Below are positions 1-11,412 of a stretch of 64,000 bases of DNA, piece after piece. Position 1 is the stretch's first letter. Each line of letters opens with the position of its first letter. A program made the position numbers and the translations under genes. The DNA is from Apostichopus japonicus. Lineage: Eukaryota; Echinodermata; Holothuroidea; Aspidochirotida; Stichopodidae. Where the stretch lies: the NCBI RefSeq assembly GCF_037975245.1, contig NC_092583.1, forward strand, positions 415,764 to 479,763, in the 5' to 3' direction. Below the pieces are notes generated by a model, which was given only the letters and a program-made list of their open reading frames with translations, was not told the DNA's origin and made no database searches.

Positions 1-103
1 TGAATGAATGAATGAATGAATGAATGAATGAATGAATGAATGAATGAATGAATGAATGAATGAATGAATGAATGAATGAATGAATGAATGAATGAATGAA
101 TGA
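1..103. repeat. (TGAA)n microsatellite
   Basis: About 25 uninterrupted copies of the tetranucleotide TGAA, cut by the left edge of the window, so the full length is unknown. The purity suggests a young and probably polymorphic tract. Confidence 0.98.
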
Positions 104-210
104 CACTTCCTGATATTTCACCTCAAAATCATAAAATAAATATATGCTTGGAGACATTTGCTATACACATGATACAAGTAGACTCATACATGTTCCAAAT
201 ATGCCAGAAT

Positions 211-770
211 TATGAACTGTTTACATTAAACATGTGACAGGCTGATCCTACAATGTTATGAATTACATTAACCATGTGATAAGCTTATCCTACAATGTTA
301 TGAATTGTTTACATTAAACATGTGATAGGCTGATCCTACAATGTTATGAATTGTTAACATTAAACATGTGATAGGCCGATCCTACAATGTTATGAATTGT
401 TAACATTAAACATGTGATAGGCTGATCCTACAATGTTGTGAATTGTTTACATTAACCATGTGATAGGCTGATCCTACACTGTTATGAATTGTTAACATTA
501 AACATGTGACAGGCTGATCCTACAATGTTGTGAATTGTTTACATTAACCATGTGATAGGCTGATCCTACAATGTTATGAATTATTTACATTAAACATGTG
601 ACAGGCTGATCCTACAATGTGATGAATTGTTTGCATTAACCATGTGATAGGCTGATCCTACAATGTTATGAATTGTTTACATTAAACATGTGACAGGCTG
701 ATCCTACAATGTTATGAATTGTTTACATTAACCATGTGATAGGCTGATCCTACAATGTTATGAATTGTTT
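211..770. repeat. 46-bp minisatellite, about 12 units
   Basis: Tandem units of about 46 bp carry the core ggctgatcctacaatg followed by a variant of ttatgaattgtttacatt. Units differ by point changes (acattaaa or acattaac; gataggc or gacaggc) and a few short indels. The array lies in the intron upstream of the neurabin coding exon. Confidence 0.93.
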
Positions 771-833
771 AATGTAAACAATTCACAACATTTTAGGATC
801 AGCCATTTACAGGGTTAATGTAAACAATTCATT
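771..833. repeat. Inverted copy closing the 46-bp array
   Basis: The sequence switches to the reverse complement of the array unit: aatgtaaacaattcacaaca, then a degenerate aggatcagcc. A further partial inverted copy, taatgtaaacaattcatt, ends near 833. Together with the preceding direct units it forms a long imperfect palindrome that could fold into a hairpin. Confidence 0.85.
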
Positions 834-1177
834 CGTTTCATTCATTTCGTTTTAAGTAATGTAAGGAACCAACTGAAACCTTGATTTAAAAAAACAAGAA
901 AAGTTTTAGTTACAATATCAGTTACCTGTGCAGCTTTATTTCTGATCACTTATAAAAAGATCTTATGACAATTTATCCAAATCACAAGAGAGAGAGAGAA
1001 TTTCTGTCATATTTCAGTCAGTTTTGTCATTATTTAGTTACTAGTACTAATATTGAGTTTTGACTGTGATAAAGGCTGTTGTTTTAGCCCTATCCACCCT
1101 TACAGAACTTTTCATGAATTTCCATCATGGGTAACTGTTGCTTTAACATAATGTACACTTCTTTCTCTCTTCTTCAG

Positions 1178-1202
1178 ACCATCTGAAGGACATTCTTTCA
1201 GA
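1178..1202 (+). other. PPP1R9: 5' UTR portion of the first visible neurabin exon
   Basis: A short leader lies between the acceptor AG at 1176-1177 and the ATG at 1203. A second possible acceptor (ttctttcag, ending 1201) lies only two bases before the ATG. The presence of an acceptor indicates that the translation start is not in the first exon of the transcript. Confidence 0.6.
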
Positions 1203-2831
1203 ATGGCCACCACAACCACTCGACAAGGCTCTGGTGGGGTCTTTCAGAGGCAGTCCAGCAAAGAACTACATACCACTGGCCTCACCCCGGGTGCCAAAGT
1301 TAGCAAGCTTCGGCACTTATTTGAGGCCTCTGATGACAAGAAACCAGCCTCTTCAAAAGCTTCCAACGGTAACAGCAATAAACCTGCCCAATCATACGTT
1401 CCATTAGCTCATCGAGAGAAACCCAGTGATTCCCCTAAGGCAGCAACTAAGGGTCCAGAGACAAATTTTAATTTTGATAGGATAAGCACAGACTTTAGCA
1501 GCACATCCAGTGAGGATGATTCAGAAAACAAAGATCCACACGTTAGGTTTGCCAAAGCTTTCAAACTCTTTGAATCCAATGCTGCCTTTCAAAAGGCCGT
1601 GGGTGAAAAGAGCCCTTTAACAAGCCCAAAACGTAAACATGAACCACATAGTGATGGACTTCTTTCCCCTCAGAAAAAGGTTACCCCGAGTATGTCAGAG
1701 AGTTCCCAAAGATCGGAAGAAAATAGGCACTCTGCCTCTGACACGTCAGAGTCACTCTCCAAAACGGATAATTCCATGGAAGATTTGGATATGGAGGAGT
1801 CTGATAGGAGAAGCACTGTGGGCCCCATCAGCAAAGTCCTGCATGACTTTATGTCCCCTCCCCCTGTAAAAATAATAGAAAAGTCACCAGGGAATTCCAG
1901 TGTTGATGAGGCTAAAGAGAATTCCAATGAAGATACTAAAGGAGTATTACTCGCCACCAACGATGCCATGAGTGCCACTACTGATGCAATCAGTCTAAAC
2001 CCCACCATTGATGATAAAAAGGTCAAGGCAGAAAATGTTACTACAGAAGAGGCAGCTCCTGTCATTTACCGACCAAAATACGGTTCCAGGGGTAGAGAAT
2101 CTTGGAAACGGAGAAGTGTGGACGAACCAGAGCCGTATCATCAGCCAGACATTTCCGAAGTTCGAAGCATTGCACCTCCTAGCAAGCGACTTTCAGCTTC
2201 AGATATCATCAAACAGGACACAGACATCGACTTAGCAACGGTTTTAGGATTAGAACGTTCCACTCTAAATGGATCAGCTGAAAAAATAACAGCAGCTAAA
2301 AAAGACACTGCAAATGAGGCCGTCAAGGCTCAGCCGGAGATTTCTGTTACATTAGGGAAGAACTCTGCGGAGCAGTCCATGTTTGAAGACACCAAAGAGA
2401 TATCAAAGCAAGATGATGAGGCAGCAAGTATGGAGTATGATATACCCAAGGAGGCAAACAGTACTAGAGAAACCAAAACAGACCCTCCAGACATTGCCAT
2501 AGAAGACATAGAGGTGACACTGTCGGACAATGTCCTTACAGAGGAACTTGTGACATCAGTCAACTTGGAACCGGTTCAGAGGGCTCCAGTACGTTCTCCG
2601 AGCCCTGTGGAGGATATATTTGACAGGGAACATAGCACCAAACCTCAGGGCGGGGGTATAAATCTGTTTGGTGGAGTAACAGATGAAACAGGCGATACAG
2701 AAGAGGAAGAAGAAGAAGAACATGAGATGGAGCAGGGAGTGGAGAGGAAACGTATATTGATTGGATCCTCAACAGGAGAGACGGGTGATACAGAAGAGGA
2801 GGAGGAGGTGGAGGTCAGAGAAACTATAATA
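1203..2831 (+). CDS. PPP1R9: Neurabin/spinophilin, N-terminal coding exon (543 codons)
   Basis: This is the amino-terminal half of a neurabin/spinophilin-type scaffold, which in animals binds F-actin and targets protein phosphatase 1 to membrane and synaptic sites. Identity comes mainly from the downstream exons, which join in phase. Within this exon, residues 32-41 (KVSKLRHLFE) and about 113-132 (HVRFAKAFKLFESNAAFQ) resemble the short helical motifs of the neurabin actin-binding region. The rest is low-complexity, Ser/Thr/Glu/Lys-rich and probably disordered, with many SP sites (for example SPLTSPKRK). The last 50 or so residues are strongly acidic and carry an internal duplication of ETGDTEEEEE. 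The frame stays open past the donor (ATA|GTGAGT at 2832) for five codons to a TAA at 2847-2849. The donor gives phase 0, matching the next exon. ATG 1203 is the first Met after the acceptor. Family assignment is firm for the whole gene; the N-terminal subregion assignments are inference. Confidence 0.88.
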
Positions 2832-3171
2832 GTGAGTAGCATCATGTAAACAATAACAACAGTGTTTTAAAAGTCAGAGTGCAGCACTGTTATACATATG
2901 TGAGACATTTCAGTTGAAACTGATGTTCTTATTGCAATCTTCCAGTTGGAAAGTTCTGTCAAATATTTCTTACAAATTGATTCAATTTGCTCGATTGGTG
3001 GTTGAACACCTTGAAAATACAGTGTGCAGACAATGGCGAAGTAGTTAGAGATTGTTAATTTGCCAAAATAAAACAAACAAACATGCATAGTAGGTGTCTA
3101 CAGGTTAGACATTTATGAGTTTGATATAAAATACCAGATCTGTATGTCCTCACTACCATACTGCTCTCATT

Positions 3172-3472
3172 GTACTGTGAGTATGCTAATAATACTATAA
3201 TAATACTATCTATGATGGTTTTATACTGTGAATATACTAATATTACTAATACTATGTGTGATGGTATTGTACTGTGAGTATACAAATAATACTAATATTA
3301 TCTGTGATGGTATTGTACTGTGATTATACTAATAATACTATATTATAATACTACCTGTGATGGTATTGTACTGTGAGTATACACATAATACTATATAATA
3401 ATACTATCTGTGATGGTATTGTACTGTGAGTATACTAATAATAGTATAATAATACTAAGAGATGATGGTATT
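3172..3472. repeat. AT-rich minisatellite, units about 48-58 bp
   Basis: Five to six imperfect units share the core gatggtattgtactgtgag followed by a variable run of tactaataatactat. Length variation is concentrated in the trinucleotide-like taa/act part. Confidence 0.88.
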
Positions 3473-3811
3473 GTGGAGACAGCTGAATTTGTCAATTTAG
3501 CTGAAAACCATTTTCTAGATACAGTTGTACATACTTTCAGATTTCTTAGGAACTAGCTGTCAACAACTTTGGATAAGCCTGTTGTATCTTCAACAAAACA
3601 GAATGTGCTGTAAGATCTGCTATCCTCTTTTTTTCTGATATGACCTTTGCCCTAGTTTGATGTCATGTTACCTACATAGCAACCTAGTGGCAATGTCATT
3701 TTGCATGCATATCATGCCAGCAATCTCTGGGCAATGTGTTTACAGCTTCAAGTGGTTTTTATAGAGGTATAGTTTTCTAATCTTTACCAATAACTTTATT
3801 GCGGTTATTGC

Positions 3812-3979
3812 ACTGATTGATATAAATACAGCATTTCACAGACTCAGATGGTATGAAAACTACCATATAGTTTAACTAGGAGTAATTTAGAGTCACTTGA
3901 TTGATATAAATATAGCATTCTACAGACTCAAATGGTATGAAAACTACCATATAGTTTAAACTAGGAGTAATTTAGAGTC
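3812..3979. repeat. Tandem duplication, about 84 bp x 2
   Basis: Two adjacent copies begin with ttgatataaata and run through gtatgaaaactaccatatag to aggagtaatttagagtc. They differ by a few substitutions and one base indel. Confidence 0.9.
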
Positions 3980-4610
3980 CACATTTTGTGTACGTAACAA
4001 TTTGAAGGTTGATGTGTTCTGGTTCAAATTAAAATTTGAAAATTCTATAGTTCAGTGTATGCTAAACTGCTATTGATACCTCTTGGCATTTGAGTAGCAA
4101 TTTGCCCATTTTACTGTACATAGCATTTTGCTATGCAATACCGAATGAATAGTACCCTGTGCAAAGATTTAATTTCCCAGGATTGTTACTTTCTCATTCA
4201 GACTGCAACTGCACATATCTAGTATTGGATTAAGTCCTAATTGGTTCCTTGCTTGTTTAATCTGGTCAGGGCAATCAACATTCCAAGATGTCACACTCTA
4301 ATGGATCCTTGAAATGTATTATTGGAAAAGAAAGCTTAAAACATGTAAAGATGCACTCTCTCACAGTTTGTTAAGTACACAGTTCAGATTATAGTGCCAT
4401 ATGTACTGCATAGTCTGTTACCTTAAAGTAACATGGTTTCATTGCACAGTAAGCCAGGCAGCCAAATATGAAGACCTGTAACACTTGTTCATTAGATGAC
4501 TTTTGAGTGATTAGTAAGATTCCATTCACCATGGATGCTCTTCTAAGCTTTACCTTTGGAATTGTTGTGTTTACAAGCTTTTTGTAAGTCTTTTGACCTC
4601 ACATTTTACC

Positions 4611-4740
4611 TCAATTTACTTCGTTCCTCACTTACCTGTCTCCCCACAACCGTAGCACCTCCAATCATGCCTAGAATGAACTGGTAACCTTTTAACACTC
4701 TACGCCCTCGTCACTCTTAATATTTAAACCAGTAAGTTTT
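4611..4740 (+). repeat. Dispersed pyrimidine-rich repeat, copy 1
   Basis: A member of a family seen many times in this window. Conserved blocks are acttacctgtctccccacaa, then tagcacc, and later ggtaaccttttaacactct followed by a CCCTC..TCAC block. The family resembles a short non-autonomous interspersed element. Termini and class are not resolved. Confidence 0.65.
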
Positions 4741-5774
4741 GGAAGAATTGATGATTTATTGATTGCAATTGATGCATTTATTGAAACCATACTCATATTA
4801 AAAAGTTTCAGACTTAATTCTGGTTGACCTCAAATGACCTTTGATCTCCATAAGCACTGAAGGTGGATCTAGCTACCATGTATTAAGTAAAACCACCATA
4901 CTTTTTGTACAGTTCCTTGTTACCATTTAGACATGTCACAAAACAACACATGACAATGGCTAGTGGCTACATCCTTTTGCTTTCAGCAAGAGATCAAAAC
5001 TAGTTTTCTGCTTCTAGCTTGTTCTGGACATGTCCATCTAGGTCTTTGGTTGTTTCCAAATTCCAGTTTATCAGATTGCAAATGCTCAAAATTCAAAAGG
5101 AAAAAAAGAACTTCTTTTGTTGAGGAAATAGATGTTGATTTACTGTACTTGAGTTATTACCAAGTATTAAACCAATATTTCAGACATGTTCACTTCCACA
5201 ACAACCAAAGCCTTAAACAGACATATTCAAAACAAATCAGAATGCAGTAATGGAAGTTATTTAGAGTAATTTCAGATAAAAGTTGAGCTTTCAGAGTTTT
5301 CAGAGTCAATAAATTGTAACACAGTAGTCTGGCACAGACGGCAGTTGTTATATGACAAAACTATGAACAAGTTATGCCCCTGTACTGTTTATAGTGCCCA
5401 CTCAAATGTTTTCCCATCATTATTCAACACTGTTTTACTTATACTTACTTACTGTGTGAGTAGGTAACACATGTGTCAGTGTGGCTACAATTGCTTCTCG
5501 TTTCATGTTCATTGTGCTCTGCTATTATTAAATCAAGGTATGTTATTAATTAAGGTTACAAACGTCACTCTCTCTTTCAGGGAAGCATAATTAAAGCACT
5601 ACCTCAGGTGTTAGCACCACATGACATATAAGCTATACATTTAAATTTATACACACAACTAGAACCCGTTAAAACAACATGTTTACTAACCTCAGAGAGT
5701 ATTTAAACTTACACACTAAGGATTAGATCTTAAATCAACAAATATTTGTCCCCTTGTTCGTAAGTATATGTTGT

Positions 5775-6140
5775 GTTTGGTAGTACATTTAGTGTTTGGT
5801 AGAACATTTAGTGTTTGGTAGTACATTTAGTATTTGGTAGTGTGTTAAGTGTACTACATTGAGTGTTTGACGGTGTATTTAGTCTTTGGTGCTTGTATGT
5901 AGTGTTTGGTAGTACACTTGGTGTTTGGTAGTACATTTAGTGTTTGGTAGTACATTTAGTGTTTGGTAGTACACATTTAGTGTTTGTTAGTACAAATTTA
6001 GTATTTGGTAGTACACATTTAGTGGTTGGAAACTACATTTAGTGTTTGGTAGTACACATTTACTGTAGTGTTTGGTGGTATATTTAGTGGTTGGAAGTAC
6101 ATTTAGTGTTTGGTAGTACACATTTAGTGTTTGGTAGTAG
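5775..6140. repeat. Minisatellite of about 19-22 bp (gtttggtagtacatttagt)
   Basis: Around 17 imperfect copies of gtttggtagtacatttagt. Variants carry an extra aca before the ttta or replace gtttgg with gtggttgg. Confidence 0.92.
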
Positions 6141-7084
6141 TTTATTTAAATTATCTTAAGTTGTTGTTAGTTCCTGTATACAGATATTTATTCAGTGTGT
6201 ACCTTTAGTGGAATAAGTATAGCTACGTAGAGCTGACTTGGAATATTGAACTAGTTTTGTTTTTCATTTCTTGTAGAACTATTGCTGTTGTATTTTTCGT
6301 TGGAAAAAATCAGACACTTATCATTCTCTTCCAAATAATACTAAGATTAGGAAGTTATTGCTATTCAATAGATGATATTTTAACAATCATCCTTTCTGGT
6401 TCTCAATGAGATTAAAGATGGCATACTCCTGCTTCATCAGATTGTTTAAATTCTTCAAAGCATTAGGATTATTATTGTGAAGACAACCACCAATCACACA
6501 AATGCTTGATCACATATATACACTGGAACTAACCAATCATTATCTGTATAAGGCAAGGTTGAATATTCAGTAGACTTAAGGTCATGCAAAGTAGTTTCTT
6601 AAGATTTATCAAATTTTACAACCCATTGTTGCAATATTAATCTGTTTTATTACATTTTATTTCTAACCTTAATTTTACAGTCTTGGTTATCAAACTTGTC
6701 ATAAATTTCCCTAATTAGACTAACTAGTTAACCAATAAACTGTTCCATGCAGTTGTTTCCTCAAGTGAAAATGTGTCTTACAGTGGTATTGTGTGTCAGG
6801 CACATGTCTTGCATGCATCACATAATCATTGTGAGAGGAATAATGGATGAATGTTACACAGCATGCGTATATAATATGTTAAAAATACCAATAGTTAATG
6901 TACAGCTTCGACAAATCCTACCGTTAAATAAATATCAGAGGTTTTAAAGTTAGAGACTACATGCTCAAGGAGATGTTCATTAATGTTGGTAAATTATTAA
7001 ATAATCCATTGTTTGCTGATAATTGCATACATCCCATATACGGTAAAAATAACCTTCCGTCTGGATACAGTTTGTATTAAATAG

Positions 7085-7144
7085 TCCGATGAGGTCACAG
7101 ACTGGGAAAGAGTAAAAGTGACTGATGACCCAGCAGTGGGTGTG
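7085..7144 (+). CDS. Candidate 60-nt cassette exon of neurabin (uncertain)
   Basis: A 20-codon open segment encodes SDEVTDWERVKVTDDPAVGV. It is bounded by TAG at 7082-7084, which would be the acceptor AG, and by a donor-like GTG|GTGAGC at 7145. It is exactly 60 nt in phase 0, so it could be inserted between the N-terminal exon and the PP1-docking exon without shifting the frame. The peptide is acidic, like the flanking neurabin sequence. Against it, the acceptor has only a weak pyrimidine tract, about 30 nt upstream. It could instead be part of a non-coding first exon (see the 7200-7223 entry). No homology is recognised for this peptide itself. Confidence 0.35.
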
Positions 7145-7199
7145 GTGAGCAGCTGTTAGTTTAAAACCAGTTTACTCCATTAGGCTTGTACCTGGTGGG

Positions 7200-7223
7200 A
7201 TGAATATTACAGACAGCACACAG
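7200..7223 (+). CDS. Candidate alternative first coding exon (MNITDSTQ)
   Basis: An ATG with G at -3 opens an eight-codon frame, MNITDSTQ. It ends exactly at a strong donor, CACACAG|GTAAGAA, in phase 0. Splicing to the exon at 13264 would give an in-frame short neurabin lacking the N-terminal actin-binding part. The surrounding 7080-7230 stretch is richer in GC than its neighbours. No clear TATA box is visible. This is a hypothesis that rests only on splice-site quality and phase. Confidence 0.3.
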
Positions 7224-7480
7224 GTAAGAACCTCATCAATAAAGCAAAAAAAAAAAACAGTTTGATCATTGAAAGTGTGATAGTCATTCTGTTTGTATTA
7301 ATTAACCAAAAATAGTTGTTTAACGTTTGGGTCTGTAGAATGAAGCTATGTACGACCGGAGAACAGTTTTATGCAATGTTCAGTGTGTTCTCATTACCTG
7401 ACAATGCTATTCAATAGTGTACAGTTTGTTATATCTCTAAAAGCAAGTCCAAAATGTACTCAAATCGTCGAAGAGTATTT

Positions 7481-9047
7481 ACTGTTTAGGTCATAATTCA
7501 GTAGTTAAAACATGTTTAGGAATGCAAGTGTTTAGGTCTTAATTCTACAGTAAAGTGTTTAGGAATGCAAGTGTTTAGGTCTTAATTCTAAAGCAAAGTG
7601 TTTAGGAATGCAAGTGTTTACGTCTTAATTCTACAGAAAAGTGTTTAGGAATGCAAGTGTTTATGTCTGAAGTCTGCAGAAAAGTGTTTAGGAATGCAAG
7701 TGTTTAGGTCTTAATTCTGCAGAAAAGTGTTTAGGAATGCAAGTGTTTAGGTCTTAATTCTACAGAAAAGTGTTTAGGAATGCAAGTGTTTAGGTCTTAA
7801 TTCTACAGAAAAGTGTTTAGGAATGCAAGTATTTACGTCTTATTTCTACAGAAAAGTGTTTAGGAATGCAAGTGTTTAGGTCTTAATTCTACAGAAAAGT
7901 GTTTAGGAATGCAAGTGCTTAGGTCTTAATTCTACAGAAAAGTGTTTAGGAATGCAAGTGCTTAGGTCTTAATTCTACAGAAAAGTGTTTAGGAATGCAA
8001 GTGTTTACGTCTTAATTCTACAGAAAAGTGTTTAGGAATGCAAGTGTTTACGTCTTAATTCTGCAGAAAAGTGTTTAGGAATGCAAGTGTTTACGTCTTA
8101 ATTCTGCAGAAAAGTGTTTAGGAATGCAAGTGTTTACGTCTTAAGTCTGCAGAAAAGTGTTTAGGAATGCAAGTGTTTAGGTCTTAATTCTGCAGAAAAG
8201 TGTTTAGGAATGCAAGTGTTTAGGTCTTAATTCTAAAGAAAAGTGTTTAGGAATGCAAGTGCTTAGGTCTTAAATCTACAGAAAAGTGTTTAGGAATGCA
8301 AGTGTTTAGGTCTTAATTCTACAGAAAAGTGTTTAGGAATGCAAGTGTTTAGGTCTTAATTCTACAGAAAAGTGTTTAGGAATGCAAGTGCTTAGGTCTT
8401 AATTCTACAGAAAAGTGGTTAGGAATGCAAGTATTTACGTCTTAATTCTACAGAAAAGTGTTTAGGAATGCAAGTGTTTAGGTCTTAAATCTACAGAAAA
8501 GTGTTTAGGAATGCAAGTGTTTAGGTCTTAATTCTACAGAAAAGTGTTTAGGAATGCAAGTGCTTAGGTCTTAATTTTACAGAAAAGTGTTTAGGAATGC
8601 AAGTGTTTAGGTCTTAATTCTACAGAAAAGTGTTTAGGAATGCAAGTGCTTAGGTCTTAATTCTACAGAAAAGTGGTTAGGAATGCAAGTGTTTACGTCT
8701 TAATTCTACAGAAAAGTGTTTAGGAATGCAAGTGTTTAGGTCTTAATTCTACAGAAAAGTGTTTAGGAATGCAAGTGTTTACGTCTTAATTCTACAGAAA
8801 AGTGTTTAGGAATGCAAGTGTTTAGGTCTTAATTCTACAGAAAAGTGTTTAGGAATGCAAGTGTTTACGTCTTAATTCTACAGAAAAGTGTTTAGGAATG
8901 CAAGTGTTTAGGTCTTAATTCTACAGAAAAGTGGTTAGGAATGCAAGTGTTTATGTCTTAATTCTGCAGAAAAGTGTTTAGGAATGCAAGTGTTTAGGTC
9001 TTAATTCTACAGAAAAGTGGTTAGGAATGCAAGTGTTTACGTCTTAA
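7481..9047. repeat. 43-bp minisatellite, about 36 units
   Basis: Highly regular units of 43 bp carry the core agaaaagtgtttaggaatgc followed by aagtgtttaggtcttaattctac. Recurrent variants are tttacgtc for tttaggtc, gcttagg for gtttagg, ctgcag for ctacag and gtggtt for gtgttt. The array is interrupted by a transposon-like element and resumes for one unit at 10669. Confidence 0.97.
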
Positions 9048-10668
9048 AGACCAAATATGGAGGCAATTTTTTTTCTTGAGATTTTCCATTAATTTAGGAG
9101 TTTACATACCCATAATCAACATGTGTAAAAAATAATCTTCGAAAACCTACTATAACCCATCAAAAACGACCACGAAAATGGACATTTTGGGTAGTCACGT
9201 GACATGAACCTCTGGAATGTCTGAAAACAGAGATTGACCCAAAGGAGCCTCTGGTCACTGTGTGACGTCATTGTTTGTATACCGCGAAAATCAAACGCTG
9301 ATATAGGCACTTTTTGTACACAGATAGCGAACAATTGTACTGTTTTTGATTTCCAATTTCGAGCGTTTGAAAAGCTGTTAGCTTAAAACAAGAACACATG
9401 AAGGTTAACAACAAGTTTTAAGACAATTATAAGCAGAAATTTTAGTTAAATTGCTTATTTTCTTAGCAAAATTTCCACTCAAATAGAGGCATCTTTTACA
9501 TAGCGTAGCGTCAATAGGTCCGTACGGTACAATATACTTACATAGTACTTACTCGTTTTAATATCCAAAAGTATACAAACACAGAAAAAGTATCCTGTCA
9601 ATAAACAAATTTAGCAGTGAATATCCTAATCCACGTTTCTTGTTCAATCCTGGGCGAAAATCTACCGTGAGTCTGTGTAATTCCATAGAGTTAGGTCTAG
9701 TTGAAACAAGCCTTGCCCAGTACTAACATCCCACAATCACAAGACAGTCACTAACGAAATAAAACGTCCGATCGCTACATACTACTGTTTTTATTCAACT
9801 CCTTGGACCATGCAGATGTCGGAATAAACAGAACGGACAATATTACACATGTATCAGGAACTCACGATACTGGAATACAACAAATGAAATAGATAAATCC
9901 TAACATGGCTATTTACACATGCTGTGAGCCAACGCCGGCGAGAGTTGTAACTAACTACCGTACATGTACTAACAATGCTATACCCTTGGCACGGTATATA
10001 CGGTCATCTCTTACAGTAAATATATTACTGTCAATTGCGTGATATAATGTTACATGTAAGGACGTCCAGGGCGTGTTTACGGTCAATTTCACATTAGCTA
10101 TGTCCGACCATGGTCCGACACAGCTATCGACAGTACATAATTTTCACAGAATGAGACATTTGCAGCATACACAGAAGCAGGGTCATGCATGTGGACTCAT
10201 GGGCATGAGATACTCCGGGTGCTGAAAAATCTTTCCGCGTGGATCTCAAAAAATTGATCCAAAGTCTGCGGCGTTTTACGTCGGTTCTTTTACTCGGAAA
10301 TCTAAAAAAGCTGATGCTTTTGTTGGATGAGGTTTAACTGCAACCTCCAACAACACAGAATTGTGACATTTTGAGGAAAAAGGAGTAATATCGTTGATGT
10401 TTTTGGCAGCTCAAGTATACGACTTTACACACTAAAAGTATAGTTGTGAGTGAGGTATACAAACGTTGACGTCACATGGTCACCTGATGTCTTAGGAATG
10501 TTTCAGGAATGTCTGAAATAGAAGCTGACTTTTCGTCCCATTTTTCACTTATTTAACGTCCGAAATTGGTAAAGTTAATTACAGCAATGTGATTGGAGTC
10601 AGTTAAGGATTACATACATGAAAAATGGTGGGATTTTATGTTCATCGAAATGTCTCCATAGTTGGTCT
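9048..10668. mobile_element. Non-autonomous terminal-inverted-repeat DNA transposon (1.62 kb)
   Basis: The element splits the 43-bp array. Its left end reads AGACCAAATATGGAGGCA and its right end, reverse-complemented, AGACCAACTATGGAGACA. The array reads gtcTTAA before it and TTAAttc after it, whereas uninterrupted units read gtcTTAAttc. That implies a TTAA target duplication (piggyBac-like). A TA duplication with ends AAGACC/GGTCTT (Tc1/mariner-like) fits equally well. The inverted similarity extends inward: ggtcactgtgtgacgtca at 9253-9270 pairs imperfectly with the reverse of 10454-10483, so the inverted repeats are about 200 bp or more. No open frame longer than about 72 codons is present, so it carries no transposase. 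It is richer in CpG than the surrounding intron. Confidence 0.87.
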
Positions 10669-10702
10669 TTAATTCTACAGAAAAGTGTTTAGGAATGCAA
10701 GT
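10669..10702. repeat. Last unit of the 43-bp array, beyond the insertion
   Basis: The unit resumes with ttaattctacagaaaagtg and ends after aatgcaagtg. It proves that the preceding 1.62 kb is an insertion into the array. Confidence 0.95.
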
Positions 10703-11357
10703 GGAAAAAATGTCCAATTTACACCTGATTGAGGAAGGAAGAGACAAATAAAATTGTTAAATATAATCTCTGTTGTGAAGTTGTGGTAAATAGTTTTTCA
10801 AATAAGTGCAGGTACCTGACAGGCTGACAATGTTTTGTTTGTATAATTAGTACTGAAACTCCCCTTGGTTAATACATTATTGACACAATACATCAGTTGT
10901 AATGTAAGTACAGTAGTTTAAATACAGGTCACCTGGAAGGGATATGTAAATGAATAAAATTATCATATGTGTTCCTTCTCAATATGCACCATCTGCTTCA
11001 TATATGTAATGCCCTTGAAATAAAGTAGTGCATAAATTAAAAATACATTAAAATTGCATTAAAATAGTCAGCAATCCATGTAGTTACAGATCTCATCCCA
11101 ACTTGTGGACATACATTCAAACAATGGAGGTACTACCTCATGGGCATAGTCCTTTCACCTATTTTATATTTTGGGATTTACATAGAAGCCAATAGTTCAG
11201 TTTTTTTTTGGATAAATTAAAATTTCTAGCAATTTTGTTAAGCAATCAACTTTAACTTTGACTTGAACTAAGTTAACAACACACTTTAGGTCATTTTGTT
11301 ACCTGCACAAGTTGGACAAGTTTGACCTTTACGTCCCTTGATCATGTGACCTTTGGC

Positions 11358-11412
11358 AATTTACTTCGCTCTGGCTTACCTGTCTCCTCACAACCTTAGC
11401 ACCTCGTATTTT
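11358..11412 (+). repeat. Dispersed pyrimidine-rich repeat, fragment
   Basis: Only the first block of the family is present: cttacctgtctcctcacaac, then cttagcacctcg. The 3' part is missing. Confidence 0.55.

Larger units (their letters stand above)
104..1177 (+). other. Intron upstream of first visible neurabin coding exon
   Basis: This stretch holds the 46-bp array and its inverted end, listed separately, followed by plain AT-rich sequence. It ends in a good polypyrimidine tract and acceptor (ttctttctctcttcttcag) with the AG at 1176-1177. A 5' untranslated exon, and the promoter, therefore lie to the left of the window. I see no coding potential here. Confidence 0.65.

Noticed and set aside
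1670-2772. Minus-strand open frames of up to 131 codons opposite the N-terminal exon
   Set aside because: Shadows of the Ser/Glu-rich neurabin coding sequence.
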